DNA from: Defluviitaleaceae bacterium
GTDB taxonomy: Bacteria; Bacillota; Clostridia; Lachnospirales; WRAX01
Direction of reading: 5' to 3'
Assembly: GCA_009784615.1 (NCBI GenBank)
Contig: WRBJ01000016.1
Coordinates: 1 to 38,837 of the forward strand
Length of the DNA: 38,837 nucleotides
The notes below the pieces were generated by a model that did no database searches, was not told the origin of the DNA, and saw nothing but the letters and a program-made list of their open reading frames with translations. Positions 7,733 to 19,900 of this stretch are shown in pieces. Each line of letters begins with the position of its first letter. Position 1 is the stretch's first letter. A program made the position numbers and the translations under genes.

Positions 7733-7903
7733 TTATCTTTCGTTTTTAGATACTTGCTTTTCTACCCAAGCAACATCTTCTTGTTCCATTTCTGCAATCA
7801 AATCACTAATAGCCATATTTAAATCAATTTCGCCGTTTCGCAATCTAAGCAACAAGGTTAGGCGTCTTTTTTGGTCGACTTGTATTTCTTTATAACCTAG
7901 CAT
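7733..7903 (-). CDS. Small hypothetical protein, 56 residues
   Basis: A short open frame begins at ATG 7903 and ends with TAA at 7733. GAGGGTG lies five to six bases before the ATG, a good ribosome binding site. The predicted protein begins MLGYKEIQVDQKRRL and is highly charged, helical in character and without a membrane segment. Its middle carries several acidic residues and one tryptophan (VAWVEKQ). I do not recognise a family. It starts about 40 bases after the pyk stop codon in the same direction, so it is probably the last gene of the dnaE-pyk transcript and is followed at once by the probable 6S RNA. Part of the 6S promoter may lie inside its 3' end. Confidence 0.6.
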   Translation of the reverse strand: MLGYKEIQVDQKRRLTLLLRLRNGEIDLNMAISDLIAEMEQEDVAWVEKQVSKNER

Positions 7904-7940
7904 AATTCACCCTCATCGACTGTAGCTAATGTATTATGAA

Positions 7941-9710
7941 TTAGTTTTTGTCGGTCACAACACCATTATACACGAAACCTGCCTCGCAGTCAACAGTAAT
8001 TGTTGTGTTATCGTGTAACATATCAACAATATTTACATCGGTGATAATAAGCGGCTTTTTAAGGGCTTTACAGGCAATTTCTGCGTGGCTTTGGTCGACA
8101 CCTGCATCTGTGCCAACTATTACCGCCCCTGATTTTCTAATATAATCCATCATATTGTTATTGGTAGTTGCAGCTATTAAAATATTTCCTTCATAGAATT
8201 TTTTATCCTGCACTTCTTCTGTCGGGCGAAAAATAACTGTTTTGCCTGATGTAACGTATTTACCATTGCCCTTGCCTTTAACAAGAACATCGCCAACAAC
8301 GTGTACCTTTACAAGATTTGTGGAGCCAGAAACACCAACAGGCACACCAGCCACAATTACCATAATATCGCCATTTTTAACAAGTTCGGCATCCACGGCG
8401 GCTTTAGCTGCAACCTCAAATAAAGCGTCATCGCTATGAACCATACTTGTTATAGCGGGCGTTATTCCCCATAGCAACGACATTTGCCGCCGCAAAGTTT
8501 CTGTGGTAGCAACGGCTATTGCAGAGCAATTAGGGCGGAATTTTGCAACCATACGTGCAGTGAAGCCCGATTTTGTGACAGTTGCGATACAACTTGCGTT
8601 AAGGTCTGTTGCAATGCTTGTTGCGGCGTGGGTTATTGCGTTTGTTATATTCATTGCGTTTATAGAGCGTCTGCGGGACGCTTTTGTATGTGTCCCCTGC
8701 CCTTCGGCTTCACGGGCTATCCTATCCATCATCTTCACAGCTTCTACAGGATATGCGCCTTTTGCGGTTTCGCCTGATAGCATTAATGCGTCCGTGCCAT
8801 CAAAAATGGCGTTTGCAACGTCATTAGCTTCTGCGCGTGTAGGTCTTGGGCTGTTTACCATACTTTCAAGCATTTGCGTTGCTGTTATAACAGGTTTACC
8901 AACAGAATTACATTGTTTTATCATATGCTTTTGGATAAGCGGTACTTCCTCTGGCGGAATTTCAACGCCCATATCACCACGTGCAACCATTATTGCGTCA
9001 GCTACTTCTAAAATGCTTTCAAGATTATTAACACCTTCACGGTTTTCGATTTTAGCAATGATAAGAATTTGCTCGCCGCCGTTGTCGTCTAAAATTTGAC
9101 GTATTTCTAAAACATCCTTTGCCGTGCGTACAAAACTAGCCGCAACAAAATCAAAACCGTGGGTTATGCCAAATTTAATATCGGCAATATCTTGCTCGGT
9201 CAAACTGGGAAGGCTAACATAGGCTTCAGGTAAGTTTATGCCTTTATTGTTGCCCAATATACCGCCATTTATGGCAACAGTTTCTATATCTCCATTATCA
9301 CATATATTGGTAACACGCAATTCTACCAAGCCATCATCCACCAATATTTTTGAACCAACATTCAAATCTCCCGCCAAATTAGGGTATGTTACAGATACGA
9401 TATTTTGGTCACCCTCAACATCTGCCGCTGTCAACACAAATTTCTGCCCTTTTTTAAGCTCAATTTCACCTTCTTTAAAGGATTTAATGCGTATCTCTGG
9501 GCCTTTTGTATCCAAAACAAGTGCAACAGGAGCACCAAGCTCCTCACGGGCTTGCTTCACCTTTTTTACAGTAGCGGCGTGACTTTTGTGGTCGCCATGC
9601 GAAAAGTTAAGACGACAGGCATTAGCCCCAGCCTTTATTAATTCTTTAATTGTATCCTTTTCCCACGAAGCAGGTCCAATCGTTGCAATGATTTTAGCTT
9701 TTCTTAACAT
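7941..9710 (-). CDS. pyk: Pyruvate kinase with extra C-terminal PEP-utilising domain
   Basis: Pyruvate kinase transfers phosphate from phosphoenolpyruvate to ADP in the last step of glycolysis. The protein begins with the family signature KIIATIGPAS, has the RLNFSHG block, and carries the catalytic stretch IMVARGDMGVEIP with PVITATQMLESM after it. The allosteric C-domain follows. The 589-residue length exceeds the usual 470 because of an added domain (about 475-585) with the SHAEIACKAL signature of the PEP-utilising mobile domain, as in the Geobacillus enzyme. The start ATG follows AAGGAGGAAGATGA. It lies 25 bases after dnaE on the same strand. dnaE and pyk are also near each other in Bacillus, but with acc and pfk genes between them. 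Confidence 0.96.
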   Translation of the reverse strand: MLRKAKIIATIGPASWEKDTIKELIKAGANACRLNFSHGDHKSHAATVKKVKQAREELGAPVALVLDTKGPEIRIKSFKEGEIELKKGQKFVLTAADVEGDQNIVSVTYPNLAGDLNVGSKILVDDGLVELRVTNICDNGDIETVAINGGILGNNKGINLPEAYVSLPSLTEQDIADIKFGITHGFDFVAASFVRTAKDVLEIRQILDDNGGEQILIIAKIENREGVNNLESILEVADAIMVARGDMGVEIPPEEVPLIQKHMIKQCNSVGKPVITATQMLESMVNSPRPTRAEANDVANAIFDGTDALMLSGETAKGAYPVEAVKMMDRIAREAEGQGTHTKASRRRSINAMNITNAITHAATSIATDLNASCIATVTKSGFTARMVAKFRPNCSAIAVATTETLRRQMSLLWGITPAITSMVHSDDALFEVAAKAAVDAELVKNGDIMVIVAGVPVGVSGSTNLVKVHVVGDVLVKGKGNGKYVTSGKTVIFRPTEEVQDKKFYEGNILIAATTNNNMMDYIRKSGAVIVGTDAGVDQSHAEIACKALKKPLIITDVNIVDMLHDNTTITVDCEAGFVYNGVVTDKN

Positions 9711-9735
9711 TCATCTTCCTCCTTATAATCACAGG

Positions 9736-12700
9736 CTATTTTAATACAACGGCATCATCGCCGAGAATGTCTTGTAAAGTAGCAATTAGTGCTTGACTTT
9801 CGGCATTTATCCAATGTTCTAATTTTAGACGCAAGCGGCTTTTTGTGGCTTCGTCATAGATGACAACAGGAGTCGTGCCGCCGTAGCGTGAAAGTCCTTC
9901 TAATAAATCCTGCGGAGTTAAGCCGCTTTCTGCTGGGATTTTTAGCCAAAGTGTTTTTTGGCTATTGTCATCAGGTTGCAAAAAGCGAATTTTTTCACAT
10001 ATAACCGAACCTGCCTGGTCTTCTTTTGCCGAAACTTTACCGTCAATCAACACGACTTGCCCATTATTAAGCTGTGTCGCAACTTCTTGATAAATGGCTG
10101 GAAAAACAACTACCTCAAGGTAACCATACAAATCTTCAATAGTTAAAAAGCACATCGGTATATTATTTTTTCTAGTGTAAACGATATTTTTTTTGGTAAT
10201 AATGCCACCCACAACAACCATTTGCCCATCTTTCAAGCCTTCATCGTCAGGCGAAACGCCAATTGCGGCATCCTCTATACCATCATTATCTTCAACCATA
10301 AAATCACGGCTGTATGCGTTGACAAAATTACGCATTTGCGAATCGTATGCGTTAATAGGATGTCCGCTTACATATATCCCCATAACATCCTTTTCGTCTG
10401 CAAGCATTTTTTCAATCGTATATTCTGGCATTTCTGTCAAAGGGTCGCTAACAAGCTCTGTTTTAGGTTCTTTTCCGTGGTTTTCGATACCAAAAGCCAT
10501 ATCCATCAAAGACATCTGCCCAGCCATATTTTGTTTTTTGCTATTAGAAACAGATGTCAACAAACTTTCATAAATAGCTATATACTGGCTACGTTTGCCG
10601 CCAAGACTTGTTAATGCGCCTGCTTTTATAAGCGATTCCAGCGAACGCTTGTTCATATCACCGTCAACAACACGATTTAAAAAATCTGTAAGCGACCTAA
10701 AATCTCCGCCTTTTTCACGTTCACGCACTAAAGTGGCAACTGTAGGGCGACCCAAATTTTTAATAGCGTTAAGCCCAAAGCGTATTTGATTATCACCAAC
10801 CACGGCAAAATTTCCAAATGACTGATTGATGTCAGGCGGCAAAACCTCAATGCCTAGCTTTTTACATTCTCCTAAATATTCAGCCACTTTTGATGTTTGC
10901 CCCATAATAGATGTAAGAAGTGCTGCCATATATTCGGCGGGATAATACATTTTTAACCACGCTGTTTGATAGCCAACAGTGGCATATGCTACGGCATGCG
11001 CTTTATTAAAGGCATATTTCGCAAAATCTGCCATCTCGTACCAAATTTGCTCTGCAACCGCTTGCGGTATACCATTTGCAATACACCCAGCCACTTCACC
11101 CTCTATGCCGTGTATAAAAAATTGCTTTTCTTTTGCCATTACTTCGTTATTTTTTTTGCTCATTGCACGGCGTATAAGGTCGGCACGTCCCATTGAATAT
11201 CCCGCTAAATTACGCACAATTTGCATTACTTGCTCTTGGTAAACGATAACGCCATATGTTTCTTGCAAAATCGACACAAGCGAAGGATGTGTATAAGAAA
11301 CTGCCGCACCCAAGTTTTTGCTACGAACATATTTAGGAATAAATTCCATAGGTCCTGGTCTAAAAAGTGATATACCCGCCGTTAAATCTGCAATGCTAGT
11401 GGGTTTTAGTTCTTTCATAAAGCTAGTCATCCCGCGGCTTTCTAACTGAAACATTCCCTCGGTTTTGCCAGCAGAAATAGCGTCAAACACTTTTTGGTCT
11501 TGCGTATCTATCTTATCTAGGTCAATTTTTACGTCATATCTACGTGCCACTTCGTCAATCGTATCTTTTATTACAGTAAGCGTGCGAAGTCCCAAAAAGT
11601 CCATTTTAAGAAGCCCCAGCTCCTCAAGCGTATCCATTGTAAATTGCGTTGTAACTACGCCGTCATTAGTTTGCAACGGCAAATACTCCGTCAGCGGTGC
11701 GTCAGAAATAACCACGCCGGCGGCGTGTGTTGAAGAATGACGAGGTAGCCCTTCCAAGCGGCGTGCCATATCAATCAGCTCTTTTGTGCGTGGGTTTTCC
11801 TCATATTCCCGCCTTAAACCCGCCTCGCGTTGTAATGCTTTGTCAAGTGTAATACCAAGCGCAAATGGTATCATCTTTGCGATAGCGTCTACCTCGGCAT
11901 AAGGCATACCCATACCACGCCCAACATCCCTAACAGCCGCTTTTGCGCCCAATGTTCCAAAGGTAATAATCTGTGCTACGTGGTCTGCTCCATATTTATC
12001 TACAACATAATCAATAACCTCTTGCCGTCTTTCATAGCAAAAATCTATGTCAATATCAGGCATAGAAATACGCTCTGGATTTAAAAACCGCTCGAAAAGG
12101 AGATTGTATCTAATTGGGTCTACATTTGTAATGAGCAAGGCATATGCCACAATGCTTGCCGCAGATGTGCCACGACCTGGACCTACCGAAATACCGTTAT
12201 CTCTAGCAAACTTAATAAAATCCCACACAACAAGAAAATAGTCGTTAAAGCCCATAGAATTAATGGTTTCAAGTTCGTAATCTACACGCCCCATCAATTC
12301 GTTACTAATTTCATCAAATCGTTGCGCTAGCCCTTCCATCACAAGTTTACGCAGATATTCGGCGGCGGTCAATCCATCAGGACAATCATATTTTGGCAAT
12401 TTGTATTCGTGAAATTTAATGTCCACATTACAACGCTTAGCAATTTTCATCGTGTTTTCAATTGCTTCTGGATGATTTGCAAAAACCTTCGCCATCTGTT
12501 CAGCGGTTTTTAAAAAATACTGCTCACCTTCGTAAATCATTCTATCGTCATCTAGCATAGTCTTGCCCGTTTGTATACAAAGCAAAACCTCGTGCGCCTT
12601 TGCATCTGTTTCATCCAAATAATGTATGTCGTTTGTAGCAACCAATTGCAAACCAAACTCATCCGCAATGCGTAAAAGCTCTAGGTTGACCATCTTTTGC

Positions 12701-13245
12701 TCTTTCATACCGTGGTCTTGTATTTCTATATAAAAACGCTCGTTTCCAAAAATTTCTTTATAAATAGCGGCTTGTTTACGGGCTTCAGCATTATTTCCTC
12801 GCAAAATATTTTGCGCTACAGAACCGCCAAGGCAAGCAGATAATGCAATTAACCCACCATTATATTTGCGCAAAAGTTCCAAATCAATACGCGGACGATA
12901 GTAAAACCCTTCTGTATAACCATATGACACCAGCTTCATCAAATTTTGATAGCCTTCATTATTCTCTGCCAAAAGCACAAGATGATAATATCCATCCTCT
13001 ATGCGGCTTTCTTTGCTAAAGCGCCCACCAGCGGCAACGTAAACTTCGCAACCCAAAATCGGCTTAATGCCAGCTTTTTTTGCCGCTTTGTAAAAATGTA
13101 TTGCCCCAAACATATTGCCGTGGTCGGTTATCGCCAAGGCTTCCATACCAAGCTCTTTTGCACGCAAAGTAAGCTCCGAAATCTTCGCAGAGCCGTCCAA
13201 TAAAGAATACTCGGTATGCACGTGTAAATGGGTAAAATTAGTCAT
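9736..13245 (-). CDS. dnaE: DNA polymerase III alpha subunit, DnaE type
   Basis: DnaE is the second C-family polymerase of Firmicutes. In Bacillus it extends the RNA primer before PolC takes over. This 1169-residue copy has an N-terminal PHP domain (HLHVHTEYSLLDG from residue 6, ALAITDHGN next), the polymerase core with GPGRGTSAAS and the catalytic MPDIDIDF motif, a helix-hairpin-helix region, a possible clamp-binding segment (GQMSLMD), and a C-terminal OB fold. No proofreading exonuclease is inserted, unlike PolC. The ATG at 13245 has no clear ribosome binding site, and its promoter's -10 box ends only six bases before it, so the mRNA may be leaderless. It follows rpoC after a terminator and leads into pyk. 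Confidence 0.95.
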   Translation of the reverse strand: MTNFTHLHVHTEYSLLDGSAKISELTLRAKELGMEALAITDHGNMFGAIHFYKAAKKAGIKPILGCEVYVAAGGRFSKESRIEDGYYHLVLLAENNEGYQNLMKLVSYGYTEGFYYRPRIDLELLRKYNGGLIALSACLGGSVAQNILRGNNAEARKQAAIYKEIFGNERFYIEIQDHGMKEQKMVNLELLRIADEFGLQLVATNDIHYLDETDAKAHEVLLCIQTGKTMLDDDRMIYEGEQYFLKTAEQMAKVFANHPEAIENTMKIAKRCNVDIKFHEYKLPKYDCPDGLTAAEYLRKLVMEGLAQRFDEISNELMGRVDYELETINSMGFNDYFLVVWDFIKFARDNGISVGPGRGTSAASIVAYALLITNVDPIRYNLLFERFLNPERISMPDIDIDFCYERRQEVIDYVVDKYGADHVAQIITFGTLGAKAAVRDVGRGMGMPYAEVDAIAKMIPFALGITLDKALQREAGLRREYEENPRTKELIDMARRLEGLPRHSSTHAAGVVISDAPLTEYLPLQTNDGVVTTQFTMDTLEELGLLKMDFLGLRTLTVIKDTIDEVARRYDVKIDLDKIDTQDQKVFDAISAGKTEGMFQLESRGMTSFMKELKPTSIADLTAGISLFRPGPMEFIPKYVRSKNLGAAVSYTHPSLVSILQETYGVIVYQEQVMQIVRNLAGYSMGRADLIRRAMSKKNNEVMAKEKQFFIHGIEGEVAGCIANGIPQAVAEQIWYEMADFAKYAFNKAHAVAYATVGYQTAWLKMYYPAEYMAALLTSIMGQTSKVAEYLGECKKLGIEVLPPDINQSFGNFAVVGDNQIRFGLNAIKNLGRPTVATLVREREKGGDFRSLTDFLNRVVDGDMNKRSLESLIKAGALTSLGGKRSQYIAIYESLLTSVSNSKKQNMAGQMSLMDMAFGIENHGKEPKTELVSDPLTEMPEYTIEKMLADEKDVMGIYVSGHPINAYDSQMRNFVNAYSRDFMVEDNDGIEDAAIGVSPDDEGLKDGQMVVVGGIITKKNIVYTRKNNIPMCFLTIEDLYGYLEVVVFPAIYQEVATQLNNGQVVLIDGKVSAKEDQAGSVICEKIRFLQPDDNSQKTLWLKIPAESGLTPQDLLEGLSRYGGTTPVVIYDEATKSRLRLKLEHWINAESQALIATLQDILGDDAVVLK

Positions 13246-13251
13246 ACATTT

Positions 13252-13280
13252 ATTGTATCATACACTTGCACCAATTGCAA
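13252..13280 (-). promoter_or_regulatory. Promoter of dnaE, possibly giving a leaderless mRNA
   Basis: On the minus strand TTGCAA (13280-13275) and TACAAT (13257-13252) are 17 bp apart. The expected transcription start, six to seven bases downstream, coincides with the dnaE ATG at 13245. Confidence 0.6.
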
Positions 13281-13283
13281 ACA

Positions 13284-13316
13284 AAAAGTAAGGGTACATA
13301 TTATACCCTTACTTTT
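13284..13316 (-). terminator. Terminator of rpoBC
   Basis: AAAAGTAAGGGTA (13284-13296) pairs perfectly with TACCCTTACTTTT (13304-13316) around a 7-nt loop, and T-rich sequence follows on the minus strand. It lies immediately after the rpoC stop codon and just before the dnaE promoter. Confidence 0.88.
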
Positions 13317-13319
13317 CTA

Positions 13320-16300
13320 CTACAGAACATTTTCAACAACTTCCTCGGCTCCCACTGATGGGTCGCCATATTCAGTATATTCAAACGCATTTGGTTGCGC
13401 CGAGCTACCCACTACATCCACATTGCGGTATATTTTCATACCTGTGCCGGCAGGGATTAGCTTACCGATAATAACATTTTCTTTCAGGCCAATAAGCGGG
13501 TCGGTTTTGCCTTTAATTGCGGCTTCTGTCAATACCCTTGTTGTTTCTTGGAAAGATGCGGCGGACAGGAAGCTGTCAGTGGCAAGCGATGCTTTGGTTA
13601 TGCCCAAAAGCACGCGCTGACCTTGTGCAGGCGTTAGTCCTTCGGCTTCAAGGCGCTCGTTTTCTTCCTCAAAATCAAGCCAATCTATAAGTGAACCTGG
13701 CAAGAAATAGCTGTCGCCGTTTTCCTCAACACGCACACGTTTTAACATTTGGCGCACAATAACCTCGATGTGCTTATCGTTGATGTCAACGCCTTGCAAG
13801 CGATATACTCGTTGCACTTCTTGCAACATATAGTCCTGCACACCACGTATACCCTTGATTTTTAATATATCGTGAGGATATACAGAACCTTCGGTAATCT
13901 CATCACCAGCTTCAACGCTTTCGCCGTTAAATACGCAAATGCTAGAGCCGTATGGGATAAGATATTCTTTTGTTTCGCCTGTTTGCTGGTTAGTAAGCAC
14001 AACTTCACGCTTTTTGCGTGTATCGGTTACTGTTACAACACCGTTAAAGTCGGCGATAATAGCAAGCCCTTTTGGTTTGCGAGCTTCAAATAATTCTTCA
14101 ACACGAGGCAGACCTTGCGTAATATCTTCGTTAGAAGCGATACCGCCCGTATGGAAGTTACGCATTGTAAGTTGCGTACCTGGCTCGCCGATAGATTGTG
14201 CGGCGATAATGCCAACAGCTTCGCCTGTGCGAACAGGACGACCAGAAGCCATATTTGCACCATAACATTTGGTGCAAAGACCAATTTTGCACCGACAAGT
14301 TAAAATTGTGCGTATATGCACGCTCTTAATACCTGCTTTATCAATAGCTCTTGCGGCATCACCGCTAATCATTGTATCGGCTTGTGCCAAAACCTCGCCC
14401 GTTTCTGGATGTCTGATTTCCTCAATAGTCCAGCGTCCTTCAATACGGTCAGCAAGCGATACGATAACTTCGGGAGTTTCCGAGCCAATTGTTTTATCCA
14501 TAAAAGCAGAAATCCACAAGCCCGGCTTGTTGGGACTGTCACCGACGCAGTCATTATCACGAATGATAATATCCTGCGAAACGTCAACCAAACGTCGGGT
14601 AAGATAACCAGAGTCAGCCGTTTTAAGAGCCGTATCGGACAATGTTTTTCTTGCACCGTGGGCTGAAAGGAAATATTCCAAAACCGACAAGCCCTCACGG
14701 AAATTAGACTTGATTGGAAGCTCTATCGTTTCGCCAGACGGACTGGTCATAAGACCACGCATACCCGCAAGCTGTTTAATTTGCGCACGGCTACCCCTTG
14801 CGCCAGATGTTGCCATCATTTGGATATTGTTAAATTCACCAAGCCCATTAATAAGAGCATCCGCAATAACGTCGTTCGCTTCGTTCCAAATAGCAACAAC
14901 TCGCTGATGGCGTTCTTCATCTGTCATTAAACCACGGCGGAACATCTTCGTTACATTTTCAACATCACCTTCGGCTTTTGCAATAACTTCTGCCTTTGCC
15001 GCAGGTATTTCCATATCAGAAACAGATACGGTAAGTGCGCCACGTGTAGAGAATTTAAAGCCCAAACTCTTAATATCATCAAGCACTTCGGCGGTTTTTG
15101 TAAAGCCATAACGCTCTATACAACGGTCAATTATGCCTTGTAATGTCTTTTTGTCACAAGTAAAATCTATCTCATAGCGCAATAAATTCTCTTCTTTTTC
15201 ACGGTCTACAAAGCCAAGGCTTTGCGGTATAGCTTCGTTAAAAATAATACGTCCTGCGGTCGTGTCAACAATACGGCTTATTTCAACACCATCAATGACA
15301 TCTTTGCGTCGTACCTTGATACGTGCATGCAATGTGATGAAGTGATTATCATATGCCAAAACGGCTTCCTGCTCATCTTTAAACACTTTACCTTCGCCCA
15401 TATCACCTTCTTTGCATATGGTCAGATAATATATGCCCAAAACCATATCTTGCGACGGTACAGTAATAGGCGCACCGTCAGACGGTTTTAGTAGGTTGTT
15501 TGGAGAAAGCAGTAAGAAGCGACATTCTGCTTGTGCTTCCACAGATAACGGCAAATGAACAGGCATTTGGTCACCATCAAAGTCGGCATTAAACGCCGTA
15601 CATACTAGCGGGTGAATTTTTAATGCTTTACCTTCAACCAAAACAGGCTCAAACGCTTGTATGCCCAATCTATGCAGGGTTGGCGCACGGTTAAGTATAA
15701 CAGGATGTTCTTTAATAACATCCTCCAAAACGTCCCAGACCCTATCTTCAAGCCGTTCCACCATACGCTTTGCACTCTTTATATTATGGGCTTCGTTAAG
15801 CTCTACCAGCTTTTTCATAACGAAAGGTTTAAAAAGTTCAATTGCCATTTCTTTAGGCAGACCGCATTGATAAATTTTAAGGTTAGGACCAACAACAATA
15901 ACCGAACGTCCTGAATAGTCAACACGTTTGCCAAGAAGGTTTTGACGGAAACGCCCTTGCTTGCCTTTTAATAAATCAGACAATGATTTAAGCGGACGAT
16001 TGCCAGGACCCGTAACAGGGCGGCCACGGCGACCATTATCAATAAGTGCGTCCACAGCTTCCTGCAACATACGTTTTTCATTACGCACAATAATTTCAGG
16101 CGCACCCAAATCAAGCAACCTTTTCAAACGATTGTTGCGGTTTATAACACGTCTATACAAATCATTTAAATCGGATGTAGCAAAACGTCCACCATCCAAT
16201 TGTACCATAGGACGCAAATCTGGCGGTATAACAGGCACTGCATCCAAAATCATCCAAGCAGGATGGTTTCCAGAAATACGGAAACTCTCTATAACTTCCA

Positions 16301-16949
16301 GCTTTTTAAGCACCTTAATACGTTTTTGTCCCGCGGCGGTTTTAAGGCTTGTTTTAAGCTCCTCACTTTCCGCTTCAAGGTCAATATTTAATAACAGTTC
16401 TTTAACAGATTCCGCACCCATACCAACACGAAAAGCATTTTCATCGCCGTATTTTTCAACAGCATCACGATATTCTTTGTCAGTAAGAATTTGTTTGTAG
16501 CTAAGCCCCGTTTCCATAGGGTCAAGCACAACATAGCTTGCGAAATAAAGTATTTTTTCCAAAGCACGTGGCGACATACCCAAAATTAAACCCATACGGC
16601 TAGGTATACCACGGAAGTACCATATATGCGAAACAGGTGCAGCAAGCTCTATATGCCCCATACGTTCACGGCGTACTTTTTTCTTTGTTACCTCAACACC
16701 ACAACGGTCGCAAACCGTGCCTTTAAAGCGAATACGTTTATATTTACCGCAATGACATTCCCAGTCTTTATCGGGACCAAAAATGCGTTCGCAAAACAAC
16801 CCATCTTTCTCGGGCTTTAATGTGCGATAGTTAATGGTTTCGGGCTTTTTAACCTCGCCACGACTCCATTCCCGTATCTTTTGCGGGCTTGCCAACCTTA
16901 TATTTATAGAATCAAACACCAAGGCATTTTCGTTTTTTGATATTGCCAT
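13320..16949 (-). CDS. rpoC: RNA polymerase beta' subunit
   Basis: The 1209-residue beta' subunit forms the catalytic clamp of RNA polymerase. The N-terminal zinc ribbon has [20 protein letters not shown] (about residues 65-84). The active-site loop [14 protein letters not shown] supplies the three aspartates that hold the catalytic magnesium. The second zinc site ([11 protein letters not shown]) precedes the [20 protein letters not shown] block before the trigger loop. Length is as in other Firmicutes. Two bases separate it from rpoB. Its ribosome binding site, GAGGAGG, is formed by the last acidic codons of rpoB, so translation of the two is probably coupled. Confidence 0.98.
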   Translation of the reverse strand: MAISKNENALVFDSINIRLASPQKIREWSRGEVKKPETINYRTLKPEKDGLFCERIFGPDKDWECHCGKYKRIRFKGTVCDRCGVEVTKKKVRRERMGHIELAAPVSHIWYFRGIPSRMGLILGMSPRALEKILYFASYVVLDPMETGLSYKQILTDKEYRDAVEKYGDENAFRVGMGAESVKELLLNIDLEAESEELKTSLKTAAGQKRIKVLKKLEVIESFRISGNHPAWMILDAVPVIPPDLRPMVQLDGGRFATSDLNDLYRRVINRNNRLKRLLDLGAPEIIVRNEKRMLQEAVDALIDNGRRGRPVTGPGNRPLKSLSDLLKGKQGRFRQNLLGKRVDYSGRSVIVVGPNLKIYQCGLPKEMAIELFKPFVMKKLVELNEAHNIKSAKRMVERLEDRVWDVLEDVIKEHPVILNRAPTLHRLGIQAFEPVLVEGKALKIHPLVCTAFNADFDGDQMPVHLPLSVEAQAECRFLLLSPNNLLKPSDGAPITVPSQDMVLGIYYLTICKEGDMGEGKVFKDEQEAVLAYDNHFITLHARIKVRRKDVIDGVEISRIVDTTAGRIIFNEAIPQSLGFVDREKEENLLRYEIDFTCDKKTLQGIIDRCIERYGFTKTAEVLDDIKSLGFKFSTRGALTVSVSDMEIPAAKAEVIAKAEGDVENVTKMFRRGLMTDEERHQRVVAIWNEANDVIADALINGLGEFNNIQMMATSGARGSRAQIKQLAGMRGLMTSPSGETIELPIKSNFREGLSVLEYFLSAHGARKTLSDTALKTADSGYLTRRLVDVSQDIIIRDNDCVGDSPNKPGLWISAFMDKTIGSETPEVIVSLADRIEGRWTIEEIRHPETGEVLAQADTMISGDAARAIDKAGIKSVHIRTILTCRCKIGLCTKCYGANMASGRPVRTGEAVGIIAAQSIGEPGTQLTMRNFHTGGIASNEDITQGLPRVEELFEARKPKGLAIIADFNGVVTVTDTRKKREVVLTNQQTGETKEYLIPYGSSICVFNGESVEAGDEITEGSVYPHDILKIKGIRGVQDYMLQEVQRVYRLQGVDINDKHIEVIVRQMLKRVRVEENGDSYFLPGSLIDWLDFEEENERLEAEGLTPAQGQRVLLGITKASLATDSFLSAASFQETTRVLTEAAIKGKTDPLIGLKENVIIGKLIPAGTGMKIYRNVDVVGSSAQPNAFEYTEYGDPSVGAEEVVENVL

Positions 16950-16951
16950 AT

Positions 16952-19900
16952 CTATTCGTCCTCCTCGTCGTCATCATCAGAATTCATAAGTCCCGCCGCT
17001 TCTTCCATTTCATCGGGGTCTTCTGTTGCTGCAAATATATCTATATCACCTTCATCGTCCATATCAATGTCTTCATCCAAATCATCAGCATCGTCTTCGT
17101 CTTCATCTAGGTCATCAAAGTCATCGTCGTCGTCAAAATCGGACGTTATTGCATTAAGCAATCCATCCAAACCAGCTACAGGCGCATCATCACGGTCAGC
17201 AAAACTACGGTCAGATTTTTTAACAAAACCGTCTTCATCACCTTTTTCAACGCCTTCGATGTTGACATTAAGGTCATCGTGGTCATCAACCATTTCCTTA
17301 ATCTCAACTTCACGCTCGCCGTCTTGAATCCGCACATCAAGCGCAAGGGCTTGAAGCTCTTTTAATAGAACCTTGAAGGATTCCGGCACGCCAGGTTCTG
17401 GAATATTTTCGCCTTTAACAATTGCCTCGTAGGTTTTAACACGCCCTACAATATCGTCAGACTTAACGGTAAGGATTTCTTGCAATGTATAAGCCGCACC
17501 ATATGCTTCCAATGCCCAAACTTCCATCTCGCCAAAACGCTGTCCACCAAACTGGGCTTTACCACCCAAAGGCTGTTGTGTAACAAGTGAATACGGACCA
17601 GTAGAGCGAGCGTGGATTTTATCATCAACAAGGTGATGTAGTTTAAGATAATGCATATATCCAACGGTAACAGGATTGTCAAATTCTTCTCCGCTTCTGC
17701 CGTCACGCAATTTAATTTTCCCGTGGTATTCTATTGGCACACCACGCCACTCCTCGGCTTTTTCTTTATCTCGTTCTAATTGAGCAAAAATTTCGGGGTC
17801 AAGATTATCCTGCCATTTTGCGGCAAAATCTTCCCATTGCATATTTGCAAAATCATTGGCAAGTCCAAGAGTGTTTGTAATATCTTCCTCACGTGCACCA
17901 TCAAAAACAGGCGTAGCAACCTTCCAGTTAAGCACCTTCGCCGCAAGCCCAAGATGAACTTCTAAAACCTGCCCTATATTCATACGACTTGGTACGCCAA
18001 GCGGGTTAAGCACTATATCAAGCGGGCGACCATTTGGCAAAAACGGCATATCCTCTACAGGCAACACACGGCTGATAACACCCTTGTTACCGTGGCGACC
18101 CGCCATTTTATCGCCAACGCTAATTTTGCGTTTTTGAGCAATATAAACACGCACAACCTGATTAACACCTGGTGGTAATTCGTCACCATTTTTACGGCTA
18201 AACACCTTGACATCAACAATAATACCGCTTTCACCGTGAGGAACACGAAGCGACGTATCACGTACTTCACGTGCTTTTTCACCGAAAATCGCACGTAAAA
18301 GACGCTCTTCCGCTGTAAGCTCTGTTTCGCCCTTTGGCGTAACCTTACCAACCAAAATATCATTAGGACGAACCTCTGCACCAACACGTATAATGCCGTC
18401 CATATTTAAATCTTTTAAAGCATCGTCGCCCACGTTAGGAATATCTCTGGTAATTTCTTCGGGACCCAATTTTGTATCACGGGCTTCGCTTTCGTATTCT
18501 TCTATGTGTATAGATGTATATACATCATCTTCAACCAAACGCTCAGATAACAGTATAGCATCCTCATAGTTATAGCCTTCCCACGACATAAAGCCAATAA
18601 GCGGGTTTTGCCCCAAAGCAAGCTCTCCGTTTTGTGTAGAAGGACCATCAGCAATAATATCGCCAGCTTTAACGTGGTCGCCAATCTTTACAATAGGTTT
18701 TTGGTTTACACAAGTTCCTTGGTTGGAACGTATAAATTTAACAACTTTGTAATGTTCTTTGCCTGCCGCCGTTGCAATCACAATAGAGCTTGCGGAAACA
18801 CTTTCAACAACACCATCACGGCGGGCAATGATGCAAACGCCACTGTCTTTAGCGGTTTTATATTCCATACCCGTCCCAACAATAGGGCTGTCGGTTTTGA
18901 TAAGCGGAACAGCTTGTCGTTGCATATTCGACCCCATCAAAGCACGGGAAACGTCATCGTTTTCCAAAAATGGTATCAAAGCCGTTGCCACAGACACAAT
19001 CTGCTTTGGCGAAACGTCCATCAAATCTACTTCATTTATTGGGAATTCATTGATAATATCACGATGACGACCAGGAACACGCCCGACCATAAATTCGCCT
19101 TTTTCATTAAGTGGCGCATTTGCTTGCGCTACAACAAAGTTTTCTTCTTCATCTGCCGTTACATAAATAAATTCTTCTGTAACCCTTGGCGGATTTTCAG
19201 TTTTATTAACCTTACGGTAAGGTGCTTCTATAAAGCCGTATTCATTAATACGTGCATATGTTGCAAGCGAGTTTATCAAACCAATATTTGGACCTTCTGG
19301 TGTTTCGATAGGACACATCCTGCCGTAATGCGAATCGTGAACGTCCCGCACCTCAAAGCTGGCACGGTCACGAGAAAGACCGCCAGGACCAAGTGCAGAC
19401 AAACGACGCTTGTGCGTAAGCTCGCCAAGCGGATTCGTTTGTTCCATAAACTGGGACAGTTGCGAACTACCAAAAAACTCTTTAACAGCCGCCGTAACAG
19501 GACGGATGTTGATAAGTGACTGCGGAGTAAGCCCTTCCAACTCTTGTATAGTCATACGTTCACGAATAACACGCTCCATACGGGATAAGCCAATACGGAA
19601 CTGGTTTTGCAACAATTCACCAACTGCACGTATACGACGGTTGCCCAAATGGTCAATATCATCACGGTTGCCAATGCCATAATCCATACCAATAATATAG
19701 TTAATGCTTGCCATCATATCATCCACAGTAATATGTTTTGGCACCAACTTATTTTTATTGGCATTTAATGCTTCAATAAGTTCTTTGTCGTCTTCGTATT
19801 GCTCCATCATTTCCATAAGTACAGGAAAATGCACGCGTTCACGAAAATTAACAGCAGATGGGTCAATATCACGCAATGCCAAAAACGGCGCAATAGAAAC

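Noticed and set aside
7728-7739. RNase P, tmRNA or SRP RNA as alternatives for the structured RNA at 7521-7728
   Set aside because: GAGGAAGTC and GGCTTAT blocks recall RNase P, but they are only about 50 bases apart and the RNA is far too short; tmRNA and SRP signatures are absent.
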